Assembly (NCBI RefSeq): GCF_001562115.1
Contig: NZ_CP013926.1
Span: 4,588,001-4,652,000 of the forward strand
DNA: 64,000 nt
Origin: Alteromonas stellipolaris
Lineage (GTDB): Bacteria > Pseudomonadota > Gammaproteobacteria > Enterobacterales > Alteromonadaceae
Direction of reading: 5' to 3'
This document shows positions 46,844 through 58,066 of the stretch, one piece after another (the stretch's first letter is position 1; each line of letters starts with the position of its first letter). A model generated the notes under the pieces. The model ran no database searches. It saw only the letters and a program-made list of their open reading frames with translations, and was not told the origin of the DNA. A program made the position numbers and the translations under genes.

Positions 46844-47704
46844 CTACACCGCTGCGGCACCGCTCACAATCTCACTAATTTCTTGTGTGATTGCAGCTTG
46901 ACGCGCTTTGTTATATATCAGTTGTAACTCATCAATTAAGTCACCAGCATTGTCGGTTGCTGCCTTCATGGCAACCATTCGCGCAGCTTGTTCTGACGCC
47001 GCGTTTTCTACAACACCCTGATAAACCTGAGACTCAATGTAACGCACCATTAATGCTTCCAAAATTTCTTTTGGATCTGGTTCGTATATGTAGTCCCAAC
47101 GATGCTTATATTCTTCGTCTTCAGACTTTGGCAAAGGCAATAACTGATTGATCACAGGCTTCTGTGTCATGGTGTTTACGAAGTCATTAAATACCAAGAA
47201 AACTCGGTCTAATTTGCCTTCGTCGTAAGCTTTAAGCATTACGCGTACAACACCTACTACATCGCTCACAGACGGCTTATCACCCAATCCAGATTCAGCG
47301 GCAAGCAAAGTGCCACCAAAACGGTTGAAGAATGAGCACGCTTTAGAACCTAATGCAGCGAAGTCCACTTCTACACCTTGGTCACGCCATTTTTTGACGT
47401 CCTGAGTGACAAGCTTAAATTCATTACTGTTTAAGCCACCACACAAGCCTCGGTCAGTAGAAATCACAATGTAGCCGACGCGCTTAACTTCACGCTCTTC
47501 CAAATAAGGATGGCGGAACTCAAGGTTACCGTTAGCAATGTGACCAATCACTTTTAGCATGTTTTGCGCATATGGACGGCCAGAGGCCATACGTTCTTGC
47601 GCCCGTTTCATTTTGGACGCAGCAACCATTTCCATTGCACTGGTAATCTTTTGAGTATTTTTAATACTCCCAATCTTACCTTTTATTTCTTTACCGCTGG
47701 CCAT
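46844..47704 (-). CDS. atpG: ATP synthase F1 gamma subunit
   Basis: The 286-residue central-stalk subunit has the long N-terminal helix ([28 protein letters not shown]) that enters the hexamer, the Rossmann-like middle ([15 protein letters not shown]) and the C-terminal helix ([20 protein letters not shown]). It transmits rotation from the c-ring. It lies between atpA and atpD. Confidence 0.98.
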   Translation of the reverse strand: MASGKEIKGKIGSIKNTQKITSAMEMVAASKMKRAQERMASGRPYAQNMLKVIGHIANGNLEFRHPYLEEREVKRVGYIVISTDRGLCGGLNSNEFKLVTQDVKKWRDQGVEVDFAALGSKACSFFNRFGGTLLAAESGLGDKPSVSDVVGVVRVMLKAYDEGKLDRVFLVFNDFVNTMTQKPVINQLLPLPKSEDEEYKHRWDYIYEPDPKEILEALMVRYIESQVYQGVVENAASEQAARMVAMKAATDNAGDLIDELQLIYNKARQAAITQEISEIVSGAAAV

Positions 47705-47766
47705 GACTATCTCTCCGATTACTCAACGTGAAGCCGATGGTGTTTACACATCATCGGCTGCATTGA

Positions 47767-49308
47767 TTACCAAGTTTGTGTCGCTTTAAATTGTGTTAAA
47801 GCGTCAGCTAACTTAGCGGCGATTTCGTCGTTGAAGTTACCAGTTTCGTTGATAGTCTTCATAAGGTCAGCGTTTTCGCTGTTCATGTAAGAATGAAGAG
47901 CCGCTTCAAAATCTAAGATTTTGCCAAGCTCAACGTCCTTAAGGAAACCTTTTTCAACCGCGAACAATGATACGCCCATATCTGCAATAGACAGTGGTGC
48001 ATATTGTTTCTGTTTCATTAGCTCTGTTACGCGCTCACCGTGCTCAAGTTGCTCACGGGTTGCATCATCAAGGTCAGATGCGAACTGCGAGAATGCCGCC
48101 AATTCACGATACTGAGCAAGTGCAAGACGAATACCACCGCCCAGCTTCTTGATGATTTTAGTTTGCGCAGCACCACCAACACGAGATACTGATACACCAG
48201 CGTTAACCGCTGGACGGATACCTGCGTTAAACAAGTCAGTTTCTAAGAAGATCTGACCATCTGTAATCGAGATTACGTTGGTAGGTACGAAAGCAGATAC
48301 GTCACCAGCTTGCGTTTCGATAATTGGAAGCGCAGTTAATGAACCGGTTTTGCCTTTTACTTCACCGTTTGTGTAACGCTCAACGTATTGTTCGTTTACA
48401 CGAGCAGCACGTTCTAGCAAACGAGAGTGAAGATAGAAAACGTCACCAGGGTAAGCTTCACGACCAGGAGGACGCTTAAGTAGCAATGAAATTTGACGGT
48501 AAGCAACAGCTTGCTTAGACAAATCATCATATACGATTAGCGCATCTTCACCGCGGTCACGGAAGTATTCACCCATAGTACAACCAGAGTATGGTGCAAG
48601 GTATTGCAATGCAGCAGACTCAGACGCAGAAGCAGCAACGATAATGGTGTGACCCAATGCGTCGTGCTCTTCAAGCTTACGTACCACGTTAGCGATAGTA
48701 GAAGCTTTTTGACCAACCGCCACGTACACACATTTAATGCCTGTACCTTTTTGGTTGATGATAGCGTCGATTGCCATTGCGGTTTTACCACACTGACGGT
48801 CGCCGATGATAAGTTCACGTTGACCACGACCAACTGGGATCATGGCATCAACTGACTTATAACCAGTTTGGATTGGCTGATCTACCGATTGACGCTCGAT
48901 TACACCAGGTGCAATCTTTTCTACTGGCTCAAAGCCAGCTGCATCAATGGCGCCTTTACCGTCGATAGGCTCACCAAGTGTGTTTACAACACGACCTAGT
49001 AGGGCATTACCAACAGGTACTTCAAGAATACGGCCAGTAGATTGTACTTTTACGCCTTCCTGTAAGTCCGCATATGGACCCATTACAACCGCACCTACAG
49101 AGTCTCGCTCAAGGTTTAGTGCAATAGCGTAGCGGCTTCCAGGAAGCTCAATCATTTCACCTTGCATTACATCGGCAAGGCCATGAATGCGGATAATACC
49201 GTCAGTTACTGCGACGATAGTACCTTCATTGCGTGCTTCACTGCTTACATTGAACTGTTCAATTCTTTTCTTGATCAGTTCAGCAATTTCAGTGGAATTA
49301 AGTTGCAT
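47767..49308 (-). CDS. atpA: ATP synthase F1 alpha subunit
   Basis: The 513-residue non-catalytic nucleotide-binding subunit has the N-terminal beta-barrel ([19 protein letters not shown]), the P-loop GDRQCGKTA (about 169-177), and the arginine-finger region [11 protein letters not shown] (about 370-380). The DELSEED equivalent is weak, as expected for alpha. It lies 13 bp downstream of atpH. Confidence 0.98.
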   Translation of the reverse strand: MQLNSTEIAELIKKRIEQFNVSSEARNEGTIVAVTDGIIRIHGLADVMQGEMIELPGSRYAIALNLERDSVGAVVMGPYADLQEGVKVQSTGRILEVPVGNALLGRVVNTLGEPIDGKGAIDAAGFEPVEKIAPGVIERQSVDQPIQTGYKSVDAMIPVGRGQRELIIGDRQCGKTAMAIDAIINQKGTGIKCVYVAVGQKASTIANVVRKLEEHDALGHTIIVAASASESAALQYLAPYSGCTMGEYFRDRGEDALIVYDDLSKQAVAYRQISLLLKRPPGREAYPGDVFYLHSRLLERAARVNEQYVERYTNGEVKGKTGSLTALPIIETQAGDVSAFVPTNVISITDGQIFLETDLFNAGIRPAVNAGVSVSRVGGAAQTKIIKKLGGGIRLALAQYRELAAFSQFASDLDDATREQLEHGERVTELMKQKQYAPLSIADMGVSLFAVEKGFLKDVELGKILDFEAALHSYMNSENADLMKTINETGNFNDEIAAKLADALTQFKATQTW

Positions 49309-49321
49309 GCTCTTATCCCCG

Positions 49322-49855
49322 TTATGCTTGCAACGCGTCTGCTAGACGGTTCAATTTCGATTTTACGGAACCATCTATTACTGTATCGCCGGCTTTAATA
49401 ACCATGCCAGCGATCAGGTCAGGATTCACGTTACAATTAAGCTTCACTTTACGTGCCAAACGTTTTTCCAACGATGCAACCAAATCGGTTTTTTGTGCAT
49501 CGTTCAGCGCAGAGGCTGAAGTTACGTCTACTTCAATTTCTTTGTCGTAATCAGCTTTAAACGCATCAAACACATTTGAAATTTCAGGCAACGCGGCTAA
49601 ACGTTTATTTTCAGCCAAAATCTTTACTAGATTTTGACCATGATCATCGAGTTGCTCACCACAAACATTGATGAAAATGCCAGCCAGCGTATCTGCAGCT
49701 ACTGCTCCAGATAACAACTGATGCATATCATCGTTTTGTGCTACTGCACCTGCAAAGGTCAGCATTTCTTGCCACTTCGCAATGGCATTCTTCTCGACGG
49801 CGAAATCGAAAGCTGCTTTAGCGTAAGGACGAGCAACGGTTGTCAATTCAGACAT
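49322..49855 (-). CDS. atpH: ATP synthase delta subunit
   Basis: The 177-residue stator protein joins F1 to the b-subunit stalk. The N-terminal helical domain opens with [17 protein letters not shown], and the C-terminal domain has the family signature [22 protein letters not shown]. It lies between atpF (14 bp upstream) and atpA. Confidence 0.97.
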   Translation of the reverse strand: MSELTTVARPYAKAAFDFAVEKNAIAKWQEMLTFAGAVAQNDDMHQLLSGAVAADTLAGIFINVCGEQLDDHGQNLVKILAENKRLAALPEISNVFDAFKADYDKEIEVDVTSASALNDAQKTDLVASLEKRLARKVKLNCNVNPDLIAGMVIKAGDTVIDGSVKSKLNRLADALQA

Positions 49856-49869
49856 GGCTCATCTCCCTC

Positions 49870-50340
49870 TTAAAGCTCAGCGACAAGTTTTTCAACAATG
49901 TCGTTTTGTGCGTTAGCATCAATTTCACGTTGTAAGATTTGCTGTGCGCCAGCTACTGCTAATGCAGACACTTGCTTGCGCAAATCTTCTTTGGCACGAT
50001 TGCGTTCAGCTTCAATTTCGGTGTAGCCAGAAGCAATAATCTTCTCGCGTTCTGCATGGCCCTTCTGCGTTTCTTCGTCAACCAATTGGTTGGCGCGCTT
50101 TTTGGCTTGCTCGATAATGTCGGCTGCTTGCGCTTTCGCATCTTTCATTTGCTCAGTGGCTTTCGCTTGAGCAAGTTCTAAGTCTTTCTCTGCCCGTTCA
50201 GAAGCTTCAAGCCCATCGGCTATCTTCTTTTGACGTTCTTCAATCGCTGCCATCAGCGGTGGCCACACATATTTCATGCAGAACACCACGAACACAGCGA
50301 AGGCGATTAATTGACCAATAAAAGTGGCGTTAAAATTCAC
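49870..50340 (-). CDS. atpF: ATP synthase b subunit
   Basis: The 156-residue peripheral-stalk protein has one N-terminal membrane helix ([22 protein letters not shown]) and a long charged coiled coil rich in Ala, Glu and Lys to the end. It starts with GTG at 50340, preceded by GGAGGGG. It forms a dimer that holds F1 against rotation. Confidence 0.97.
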   Translation of the reverse strand: MNFNATFIGQLIAFAVFVVFCMKYVWPPLMAAIEERQKKIADGLEASERAEKDLELAQAKATEQMKDAKAQAADIIEQAKKRANQLVDEETQKGHAEREKIIASGYTEIEAERNRAKEDLRKQVSALAVAGAQQILQREIDANAQNDIVEKLVAEL

Positions 50341-50385
50341 AATCGCCCCTCCTCTAAAAGTTCGCTAAAAAAGTGTGTAGTAAAA

Positions 50386-50625
<240 letters not shown>

Positions 50626-50711
50626 TTAAATTTAAAGTTAATGTTAAAAGTAGAACTCGGTTATTAACCGCGCCGGTCAATCCAGGTATTACCAACGCGG
50701 GTCAATGCTTA

Positions 50712-51548
<837 letters not shown>

Positions 51549-51644
51549 TTAACCTAAGTTGTAAAGTGTAAAAATTGGTGACTGGTTCCAGTACATATTC
51601 GTAAGCAAGTATTCAGTAGCTATTTATTAATCGTTATTGTTTGA

Positions 51645-52028
51645 CTACTTCGTACCATAACGGAACATGGCCAGTGCGTGACTGGCGGTTGTAACGACAT
51701 AAGCCACAAAAACTTCTAGTGGCGAGGCATTTAGGCCTGCAAATGTCACTACAAATAAAATGATTGTCAGTGCCAGTTTCAATTTTGAACCTTGGCTAAA
51801 ACTTTGGGCAACAAGTTCGTTTTTACTCGCACCAGCATATTTAAATGCAAACCCCGAAAAAATGGCTGTTGGCAGTATACTTATTACTGCGCCAGCGGCG
51901 GTTGATATTGCAGAATGTTGACCTGCGATAATACCCGCCAAAAGGGTTATTATTAGTGCCGTGACTAACTGAAACAGAATGCCTTTTTTGGCAATAAATA
52001 ATCCGTGTTCAGCTAACTTGTTTTTCAC
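51645..52028 (-). CDS. atpI: ATP synthase subunit I
   Basis: The 127-residue membrane protein has four hydrophobic segments (LFQLVTALIITLLAGIIAG, then AAGAVISILPTAIFSGFAF and two more), matching AtpI, an assembly helper for the c-ring. It is the first gene of the operon and starts with GTG at 52028. A sigma-70-like promoter lies 42 bp upstream. Confidence 0.9.
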   Translation of the reverse strand: MKNKLAEHGLFIAKKGILFQLVTALIITLLAGIIAGQHSAISTAAGAVISILPTAIFSGFAFKYAGASKNELVAQSFSQGSKLKLALTIILFVVTFAGLNASPLEVFVAYVVTTASHALAMFRYGTK

Positions 52029-52069
52029 GTTGCCCTACTGCTTGTTCATGTCTAACGAAAAGCGTCAGA

Positions 52070-52097
52070 AGTATACTGTTTTACCGACATTTTTCAA
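52070..52097 (-). promoter_or_regulatory. Predicted sigma-70 promoter of the atp operon
   Basis: Read leftward: TTGAAA (-35, 52092-52097), a 16-bp spacer, then TATACT (-10, 52070-52075). The boxes differ from consensus at one base each (TTGACA/TATAAT). The position is right for an atpI transcript with a leader of about 35 bases. Confidence 0.65.
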
Positions 52098-52233
52098 CAG
52101 TACATCGCATTTTGAAAGCTATTCTGAAAATATTCTAACGCTATAACCGGAAAGGAGGCTGTCCACAGCCCAAGTATTAGGAATGAATGGCCTCACTATT
52201 AATGCCTACTACCTTTCAGCATATAAATATAAC

Positions 52234-53112
52234 TTATTGAATTTTAGTTATTATTCCGTCTAATTGTTGTAAATCGTCAAAGCTAATGACTAATTTACCT
52301 TTCCCTTTTGCATTATGGTCTATTGTTACCGGTGCCCCTAAATTTTCTGAAAGTCGGGTCATAAGGTTTTGCACATCAGGATCAATTTGCTTCTCTAGCT
52401 TCGGTTTTTCTGGTTCAAGCAGCTTTTTGACCAGCTTTTCTGTATCACGAACCGTTAAACCTTTACCTGAAACAACATTTGCCGCTTCTGATTGCTTATC
52501 ACCATCAAGGGCAAGCAATGCGCGAGCATGGCCCATTTCAATATCACCATGCTCCACTAACAATTTAACGTCATCATTAAGATTGTTAAGGCGAAGCAAG
52601 TTCGTCACGGTTGTGCGAGATTTACCTACGGCTTCAGCGACTTCTTGATGAGTTAGGGAGAATTCGTTCATTAGACGGTCTAATGCTTGTGCTTCTTCCA
52701 TCGCGTTTAAATCTTCACGCTGAATATTTTCGATTAGCGCAATGGCAACGGCAGCCTCATCAGGTACATCTTTAACAAGACAAGGAACTTCATCAAGTTG
52801 TGCAAGTTGCGATGCGCGCCAACGGCGTTCACCCGCAATAATTTCGTACTTGTTGTCTTCAACCTTACGAACAACAATGGGTTGAATAACACCTTGAGCA
52901 CGAATAGAGGAAGCAAGGTCTTCAAGGGCATCAGGTGACATGTCTTTGCGAGGCTGATATTTGCCAGGCACAAGAAATTCTATCGGTAATTTACTAAGTT
53001 CGCTTTGTGTAGCTTCTGTCGCCGCAGCATCTGTTTCTCTTTGCGACGTCGATTGACTGGTTGCTAATAGCGCATCCAAACCGCGACCTAGCCCTCTTTT
53101 TCTTGCTGACAT
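52234..53112 (-). CDS. parB: Chromosome-partitioning protein ParB
   Basis: The 292-residue protein binds parS and spreads as a CTP-dependent clamp. Visible are the N-terminal ParA-interacting MSARKRGLGRGLDALLA, the CTP-binding GERRWRASQLA (box II), the helix-turn-helix LTHQEVAEAVGKSRTTVTNLL (about 153-173) and a C-terminal dimerisation segment. It lies 49 bp after parA, at the end of the mnmG-rsmG-parA-parB group. Confidence 0.97.
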   Translation of the reverse strand: MSARKRGLGRGLDALLATSQSTSQRETDAAATEATQSELSKLPIEFLVPGKYQPRKDMSPDALEDLASSIRAQGVIQPIVVRKVEDNKYEIIAGERRWRASQLAQLDEVPCLVKDVPDEAAVAIALIENIQREDLNAMEEAQALDRLMNEFSLTHQEVAEAVGKSRTTVTNLLRLNNLNDDVKLLVEHGDIEMGHARALLALDGDKQSEAANVVSGKGLTVRDTEKLVKKLLEPEKPKLEKQIDPDVQNLMTRLSENLGAPVTIDHNAKGKGKLVISFDDLQQLDGIITKIQ

Positions 53113-53161
53113 ATTACCCTCAATGGCCTATTTGCTGATATGCATTACGCTTTATTTATAT

Positions 53162-53956
53162 TTAACTGGCTTTCGCCTGACTTGGCGCAGATTTATCACG
53201 GCGACGAAGAATTTCACCCGCCAATGCTAAATATGCTTTAGCCCCTGTAGAAGACTTATCGTAGTACATCGCCGGGGTACCGAAACTTGGCGCTTCAGCT
53301 AGGCGCACGTTGCGCGGGATCACAGTACGATATACTTGCTCACCAAAATGACGCTTAAGCTGTTCCGAAACGTCGTTTGCAAGGCGGTTACGAGGGTCGT
53401 ACATAGTACGCAATACCCCTTCAATCTTCAATTCAGGATTTACTACTGACGCGAGTTTTTGAATGGTATCCATTAACGCCGTTAACCCTTCAAGCGCGTA
53501 ATATTCACATTGCATTGGCACCATGACTGAATCAGCCGCGGCTAATGCATTCACCGTAAGTTGGTTTAGTGAAGGAGGGCAGTCAATAAAGATAAAATCG
53601 TAGTAATCAAGAACAGGTTTTAGCGCATTTCTAAGGCGTACTTCACGGGCAAACATTTCCATTAACTTAATTTCAGCTGCTGTCACGTCGCCATTGGCAG
53701 CCACTAAATCAAATTTACCCGCCGTATTTTTAACAATAACGTCGTTGATAGGTTGTTCTTCGATAAGCAACTCAAACGCGGTAGCGTGAACATCGTATTT
53801 GTCGACGCCGCTTCCCATGGTTGCATTACCTTGTGGATCAAGATCAATCAGTAGCACTTTACGTTTTGTGGCAGCCATTGATGCTGCAACATTCACTGCA
53901 GTAGTGGTTTTACCCACACCACCTTTTTGATTCGCGATCGCGATTACCTTTGCCAC
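53162..53956 (-). CDS. parA: Chromosome-partitioning ATPase ParA (Soj)
   Basis: The 264-residue Walker-type ATPase has the deviant Walker A KGGVGKTTTAVN (about 11-22), the signature DLDPQGNAT (A') and FIDCPPSL (Walker B). No N-terminal helix-turn-helix is present, so it is a chromosomal Soj type. With ParB it moves origins apart during replication. It lies 12 bp after rsmG. Confidence 0.97.
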   Translation of the reverse strand: MAKVIAIANQKGGVGKTTTAVNVAASMAATKRKVLLIDLDPQGNATMGSGVDKYDVHATAFELLIEEQPINDVIVKNTAGKFDLVAANGDVTAAEIKLMEMFAREVRLRNALKPVLDYYDFIFIDCPPSLNQLTVNALAAADSVMVPMQCEYYALEGLTALMDTIQKLASVVNPELKIEGVLRTMYDPRNRLANDVSEQLKRHFGEQVYRTVIPRNVRLAEAPSFGTPAMYYDKSSTGAKAYLALAGEILRRRDKSAPSQAKAS

Positions 53957-53968
53957 AAATAAGTCCTG

Positions 53969-54613
53969 TTATGCCTTTTTAATCCAAACGAGGTGTCGTT
54001 CGCCCACCAGATTCGGTACAGTGAGACTTTCCGTTTTGATCACCTGATAGTGATCACTCACTTCTTTTAGTTCGTCTTCTGGAAACTGCCCTTTGAGTGC
54101 AAGGAACTGCCCGTTTGAATTTACCAGATGTTGGCACCAGTGCAACATATCTTTTAATGAAGCGAACGCTCGGCTAAGTACTATATCATACGGTTGCGCT
54201 GGGGTATGTGCTTCAACACGACTTTGAACAGGTGTCACATTCGATAGTTTAAGGGCGTGGACACTTTGGGTCATAAAACGAACGCGCTTACCTAAACTAT
54301 CTAGCAAGGTAAACGCCGTGTCAGGAAACGCTATTGCAAGGGGCATACCTGGCAATCCAGGCCCAGTGCCTACGTCAATGATATGTTTGGCTTCATGTTT
54401 AGCTAAATATGGGTATATCGCTAATGAGTCCAAAATATGTTTTACCATCATCTGCTTCGGATCGCGCACCGATGTTAGGTTGTAGGCTTTGTTCCATTTA
54501 TCAATCAATAATACAAAGCCCACGAGCTTTGCTTGCTGATCATCACTTAATTGAAGTGATTGTGCCGCAAGGCCCGAGGCCAGTATTTCGTGTAATTCTT
54601 GCTCTAAACTCAT
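53969..54613 (-). CDS. rsmG: 16S rRNA (guanine-527-N7)-methyltransferase
   Basis: The 214-residue SAM-dependent methyltransferase has the glycine-rich VGTGPGLPGMPLAI (motif I, about 82-95), the preceding KHILDSLAIYPYL and the downstream SRAFASLKDML. It methylates G527 in the 530 loop of 16S rRNA. It follows mnmG by 14 bp, the conserved gidA-gidB order. Confidence 0.97.
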   Translation of the reverse strand: MSLEQELHEILASGLAAQSLQLSDDQQAKLVGFVLLIDKWNKAYNLTSVRDPKQMMVKHILDSLAIYPYLAKHEAKHIIDVGTGPGLPGMPLAIAFPDTAFTLLDSLGKRVRFMTQSVHALKLSNVTPVQSRVEAHTPAQPYDIVLSRAFASLKDMLHWCQHLVNSNGQFLALKGQFPEDELKEVSDHYQVIKTESLTVPNLVGERHLVWIKKA

Positions 54614-54627
54614 AAATTGAAATCTGC

Positions 54628-56529
54628 TTAAGCGCTTAATTTATCGTGTTTTCTTAACATGCCGTGCTTTTTCAAATACACTAAAAGCAACGAAATAGCA
54701 GCCGGCGTAATTCCGGAAATACGCGACGCTTTACCAATAGTTTCAGGTCTCGCTTCGGTAAGTTTCGCTACCACTTCGTTTGATAAACCTGAGATTTTAG
54801 TAAAATCGAGATCAACCGGTAACAGTGAATTCTCGTGACGCTGTGTTTTGGCTATTTCGTCCATCTGGCGCGCAATATAACCTGCGTACTTAATTTGGAT
54901 CTCAACTTGTTCTGCCGCAATAGGATCGGCTAAACCAGGTCCAATACTTTCAATCTCCATCAATTGACGATAGGTCATTTCAGGTCGACGAATAAGTTCT
55001 TCTAGTGAATGCTCTTTGCTTACGGGTGTTTTAAGCAGGGTATTCAACGCTGGCGTAGCACTATGATCTTTGTGGACCCAGTTTCCACGCATGCGTTGCA
55101 ACTCTCCTTCAACCGCTTCTTGCTTCGTATTGAACGCGGCCCAGCGAGCATCATCCACTAAGCCTATTTCACGACCTAACGCAGTTAAGCGACTATCGGC
55201 GTTATCTTCACGCAGCAATAATCGATATTCAGCACGGCTGGTGAACATACGATAGGGTTCTTTCGTTCCCATGGTAGCCAGATCGTCAATCAGTACGCCC
55301 ATGTAGGCTTGATCGCGTCGTAAAATAAGGGGATCTTTTTCTTGTGCTTGCAGCGACGCATTTGCGCCAGCAATGAGGCCTTGTGCACCTGCTTCTTCAT
55401 AACCGGTTGTGCCGTTAATTTGGCCAGCAAAGAACAAACCTTTGATAAATTTGTTTTCGAGTGTTTGTTTCAGATCTCTCGGATCGAAGAAATCATATTC
55501 AATGGCATAGCCAGGGCGCACAATATGCGCGTTCTCGAACCCTTTAATTGAGCGAACAAGATTCATCTGAACATCAAAAGGCAAACTTGTTGAAATACCA
55601 TTTGGATAAACTTCAATGCTGTTTAAGCCTTCTGGCTCCACAAAAATTTGATGGGAATCTTTGTCTGCAAAACGGGTGATCTTATCTTCAATGCTTGGGC
55701 AGTAACGGGGGCCAATGCCTTCAATGACGCCAGTGAACATAGGAGAGCGATCAAGTCCACCTCGAATAATATCGTGTGTTTTTTCGTTAGTGTGCGTGAT
55801 GTAGCATGGGATCTGTTGTGGATGCATTTCACGATTGCCCATGAATGAAAATACCGGTGTTGGATTATCACCTGGTTGTGCTTGCATCACACTAAAATCT
55901 AACGAACGGGCATCTAAACGTGCAGGCGTTCCGGTTTTTAAGCGGTCTACACGAAACGGTAAGGCACGTAAACGATCAGCGAGGGCTATCGAAGGGGGAT
56001 CGCCTGCGCGTCCACCACGATAGTTCTCAAGGCCTATGTGAATAGTGCCGCCTAAGAATGTTCCTACTGTGAGTACCACGGTTTTGGCTTTAAATTTAAG
56101 CCCCATTTGAGTAACCACACCAGTTACCTGATCGTTTTCAACCACAAGATCGTCAACACTTTGTTGAAACAACGTGAGGTTTTCTTGGCTTTCTACAATT
56201 TTACGAATGGCTTGGCGGTAAAGGGTTCTATCAGCCTGAGCACGCGTTGCACGAACAGCTGGTCCCTTGCTTGAATTTAGAGTTCTAAACTGAATACCAC
56301 CGTGATCGGCAGCCAATCCCATAGCACCACCAAGTGCATCAATTTCTTTTACCAAATGACCTTTGCCGATCCCACCGATCGCTGGGTTACAAGACATCTG
56401 TCCAATGGTTTCAATGTTATGGGTTAACAGTAAGGTGTTTGAACCCATGCGAGCAGCAGCTAGCGCAGCTTCTGTTCCAGCATGACCACCACCGACTACG
56501 ATGACATCAAATGCTTGGGTGTAATACAT
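54628..56529 (-). CDS. mnmG: tRNA uridine-5-carboxymethylaminomethyl modification enzyme MnmG (GidA)
   Basis: The protein of about 633 residues is an FAD enzyme that works with MnmE to install cmnm5U at the wobble position of certain tRNAs. It shows the FAD motif [19 protein letters not shown], the conserved [22 protein letters not shown] and [20 protein letters not shown], and a helical C-terminal MnmE-binding domain. ATG 56529 has GAGG upstream; an in-frame GTG at 56541 is less likely. It flanks oriC. Confidence 0.97.
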   Translation of the reverse strand: MYYTQAFDVIVVGGGHAGTEAALAAARMGSNTLLLTHNIETIGQMSCNPAIGGIGKGHLVKEIDALGGAMGLAADHGGIQFRTLNSSKGPAVRATRAQADRTLYRQAIRKIVESQENLTLFQQSVDDLVVENDQVTGVVTQMGLKFKAKTVVLTVGTFLGGTIHIGLENYRGGRAGDPPSIALADRLRALPFRVDRLKTGTPARLDARSLDFSVMQAQPGDNPTPVFSFMGNREMHPQQIPCYITHTNEKTHDIIRGGLDRSPMFTGVIEGIGPRYCPSIEDKITRFADKDSHQIFVEPEGLNSIEVYPNGISTSLPFDVQMNLVRSIKGFENAHIVRPGYAIEYDFFDPRDLKQTLENKFIKGLFFAGQINGTTGYEEAGAQGLIAGANASLQAQEKDPLILRRDQAYMGVLIDDLATMGTKEPYRMFTSRAEYRLLLREDNADSRLTALGREIGLVDDARWAAFNTKQEAVEGELQRMRGNWVHKDHSATPALNTLLKTPVSKEHSLEELIRRPEMTYRQLMEIESIGPGLADPIAAEQVEIQIKYAGYIARQMDEIAKTQRHENSLLPVDLDFTKISGLSNEVVAKLTEARPETIGKASRISGITPAAISLLLVYLKKHGMLRKHDKLSA

Positions 56530-56681
56530 ATCGAACCTCACTATTAACGTAAATGGAGTAACTTTTTTCTTTTCTGAACAAGCTGAAAAAAGGGCGCGTA
56601 TTTTAGCTGACTTATTGCATAAAGAAAACGGTTAAATTTTCTTCAATGCTGTTGTTCATTTCTTTTCGCTTTGGCTTTATT

Positions 56682-56730
56682 GATCTTAAGATCTCTTATA
56701 GATCTGTTTATTTTTATTATTATTAGGATC
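56682..56730. repeat. oriC DNA-unwinding element (13-mer-like repeats)
   Basis: Three GATCT-headed AT-rich repeats start at 56682, 56690 and 56701, followed by a run of T/A to GGATC at 56726. This is the probable first strand-opening site and a dense target for Dam methylation and SeqA. Confidence 0.75.
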
Positions 56731-56846
56731 AGCAAGATCTGTTAGTAACCCTTTAAAGCAGTTTCAGATCATGAAGTTACACGATCTAAAAGGTTGTGCA
56801 ATACAGATCGATAACCCCCTCATGATCTTGTGTATAAACCCCTTAG

Positions 56847-56855
56847 TTATCCACA
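56847..56855 (+). promoter_or_regulatory. DnaA box (R1-type)
   Basis: TTATCCACA is the high-affinity consensus DnaA box, central in the oriC box cluster. Confidence 0.88.
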
Positions 56856-57240
56856 TGGGCAATTGTGAATAAAGTTACTCATTCTTCAGTAAGAGCTTAT
56901 ACACAGTGGTTTGTAGGATCCTATCCACAGCACTGATCAAGATGTGATCGCATTGGGGATAAAATGTTGGTTATTACTGTTGTTAGATCACTAACTAAGC
57001 ATAGGATATGGCTTTCAGAGCGATCTTGTTGTGGATGAGATCTTTCCACAATTTTTAAATGGATCGTGTGATCACTCATTATCTTTTATTTTGTGATCGG
57101 AAAAATAATTAAAAAATTATGGAGGAATCAAAAAAATTAGCGCCGCAGAGGAGCAACGATCATTATTAATGACACCCTTTTAAAGAAATACGAGGGTTAT
57201 TTTACTGAACGTTGAGCGTGCTTTCTCTGCGGTTTTTAGT

Positions 57241-58062
57241 CTAGCGAACCTGGTTAGGTTGATATCTCGGCGTGATATTTTGTGCTTCGGCTTCATCTTG
57301 GGTTAAGCCTTCACGTCTACTTGGGCCTTGAAAGCGTACTTTATAAGTATCGTACTCTTTGACTGACTCAAAGCAATAACGGCCCATAGCGTGCTCTAGC
57401 TCGCCTAAACTATGGTTGGTAATTAAGATGCAGTTCTTTTTATTTACCAAACGTTGGCGCAATAAATTGCCTAACCAGCTTTGGGTATTCTTTTTAAGCA
57501 CGGTTTCATTCACACATACTTCATCAAGAATGAGCAAATCGACTTCAAGTAGTTCTTGGTTTGCTTCTCTGAACTTCTGACCTACGTTGTCTGTGGCGCT
57601 AAAATCATAAGAGAAATAACGCATTTCCAATAGGGTTGAAAGCTGCCTGTATAAAACTGAGATCTCGTATTGTTCTATAAGTTGATGGGCGATCGCGCCA
57701 GCAATATGAGACTTACCTCTGCCATAATCACCGTAGAATAACATCATATGAGAACCACTTTGACGCCAAGCGGGATCGTCATGAGCAGCAATAAATGACT
57801 GTGCAATAGATACCGCTTCAATAACATCATCGCTGTCTTCTACCAAGTTAGCGAACGTCCACTTGGGGTTTAGATCAGAACGCCCATGAATGGCTTCTAC
57901 ACGCGCTTTTTTAGAGCGTTGTTGTAGTTGACCAATTTCTTGATTTGCTTGGTTTTCGTATTGCTTTCTAAGTGTTGCGTAATCGATGTATTCATCGTTA
58001 GGCTCGGAAGGCTTGTTAAGGGCCTTTGCAAGATTCGCAATTTTGTCTGTAATTCGATCCAT
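57241..58062 (-). CDS. DnaC-like helicase-loader ATPase
   Basis: The 273-residue AAA+ protein has Walker A GDYGRGKS (111-118), Walker B DLLILDE (175-181) and a C-terminal Arg-finger region (ITNHSLGELEHAMGRYCFESV). This matches DnaC/DnaI-type loaders that place the replicative helicase on DNA. ATG 58062 (MDRITDKIANLAK) is chosen; an upstream extension would run into the dnaT-like gene. It lies 4 bp after that gene, and its stop is next to oriC, so origin-side helicase loading is likely. Confidence 0.85.
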   Translation of the reverse strand: MDRITDKIANLAKALNKPSEPNDEYIDYATLRKQYENQANQEIGQLQQRSKKARVEAIHGRSDLNPKWTFANLVEDSDDVIEAVSIAQSFIAAHDDPAWRQSGSHMMLFYGDYGRGKSHIAGAIAHQLIEQYEISVLYRQLSTLLEMRYFSYDFSATDNVGQKFREANQELLEVDLLILDEVCVNETVLKKNTQSWLGNLLRQRLVNKKNCILITNHSLGELEHAMGRYCFESVKEYDTYKVRFQGPSRREGLTQDEAEAQNITPRYQPNQVR

Positions 58063-58066
58063 AGCG

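Larger units (their letters stand above)
56640..57165. other. oriC: Chromosomal replication origin oriC
   Basis: This non-coding region between mnmG and the dnaC-like gene has all expected parts. AT-rich GATC-headed repeats start at 56682, 56690 and 56701 (the last, GATCTGTTTATTT, matches 12 of 13 of the E. coli unwinding 13-mer). DnaA boxes lie at 56847-56855 (TTATCCACA), 56897-56905 (TTATACACA) and 56921-56929 (CTATCCACA), with leftward copies at 56829-56837 (TTATACACA), 56864-56872 (TTATTCACA) and 57030-57038 (TCATCCACA). Nineteen GATC sites occur between 56682 and 57161. The unwinding side faces mnmG, as in E. coli. Confidence 0.93.

Noticed and set aside
48537-48855. Antisense and alternative-frame stretches inside atpA
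   Set aside because: The atpA frame is fully explained by a conserved protein; the other frames are low-complexity Val/Leu/Ser strings.
52157-52170. Inverted repeat GGCTGT-CC-ACAGCC between parB and the atp promoter
   Set aside because: The 2-base loop is too tight for a hairpin and no T-run follows; it could be a chance palindrome.
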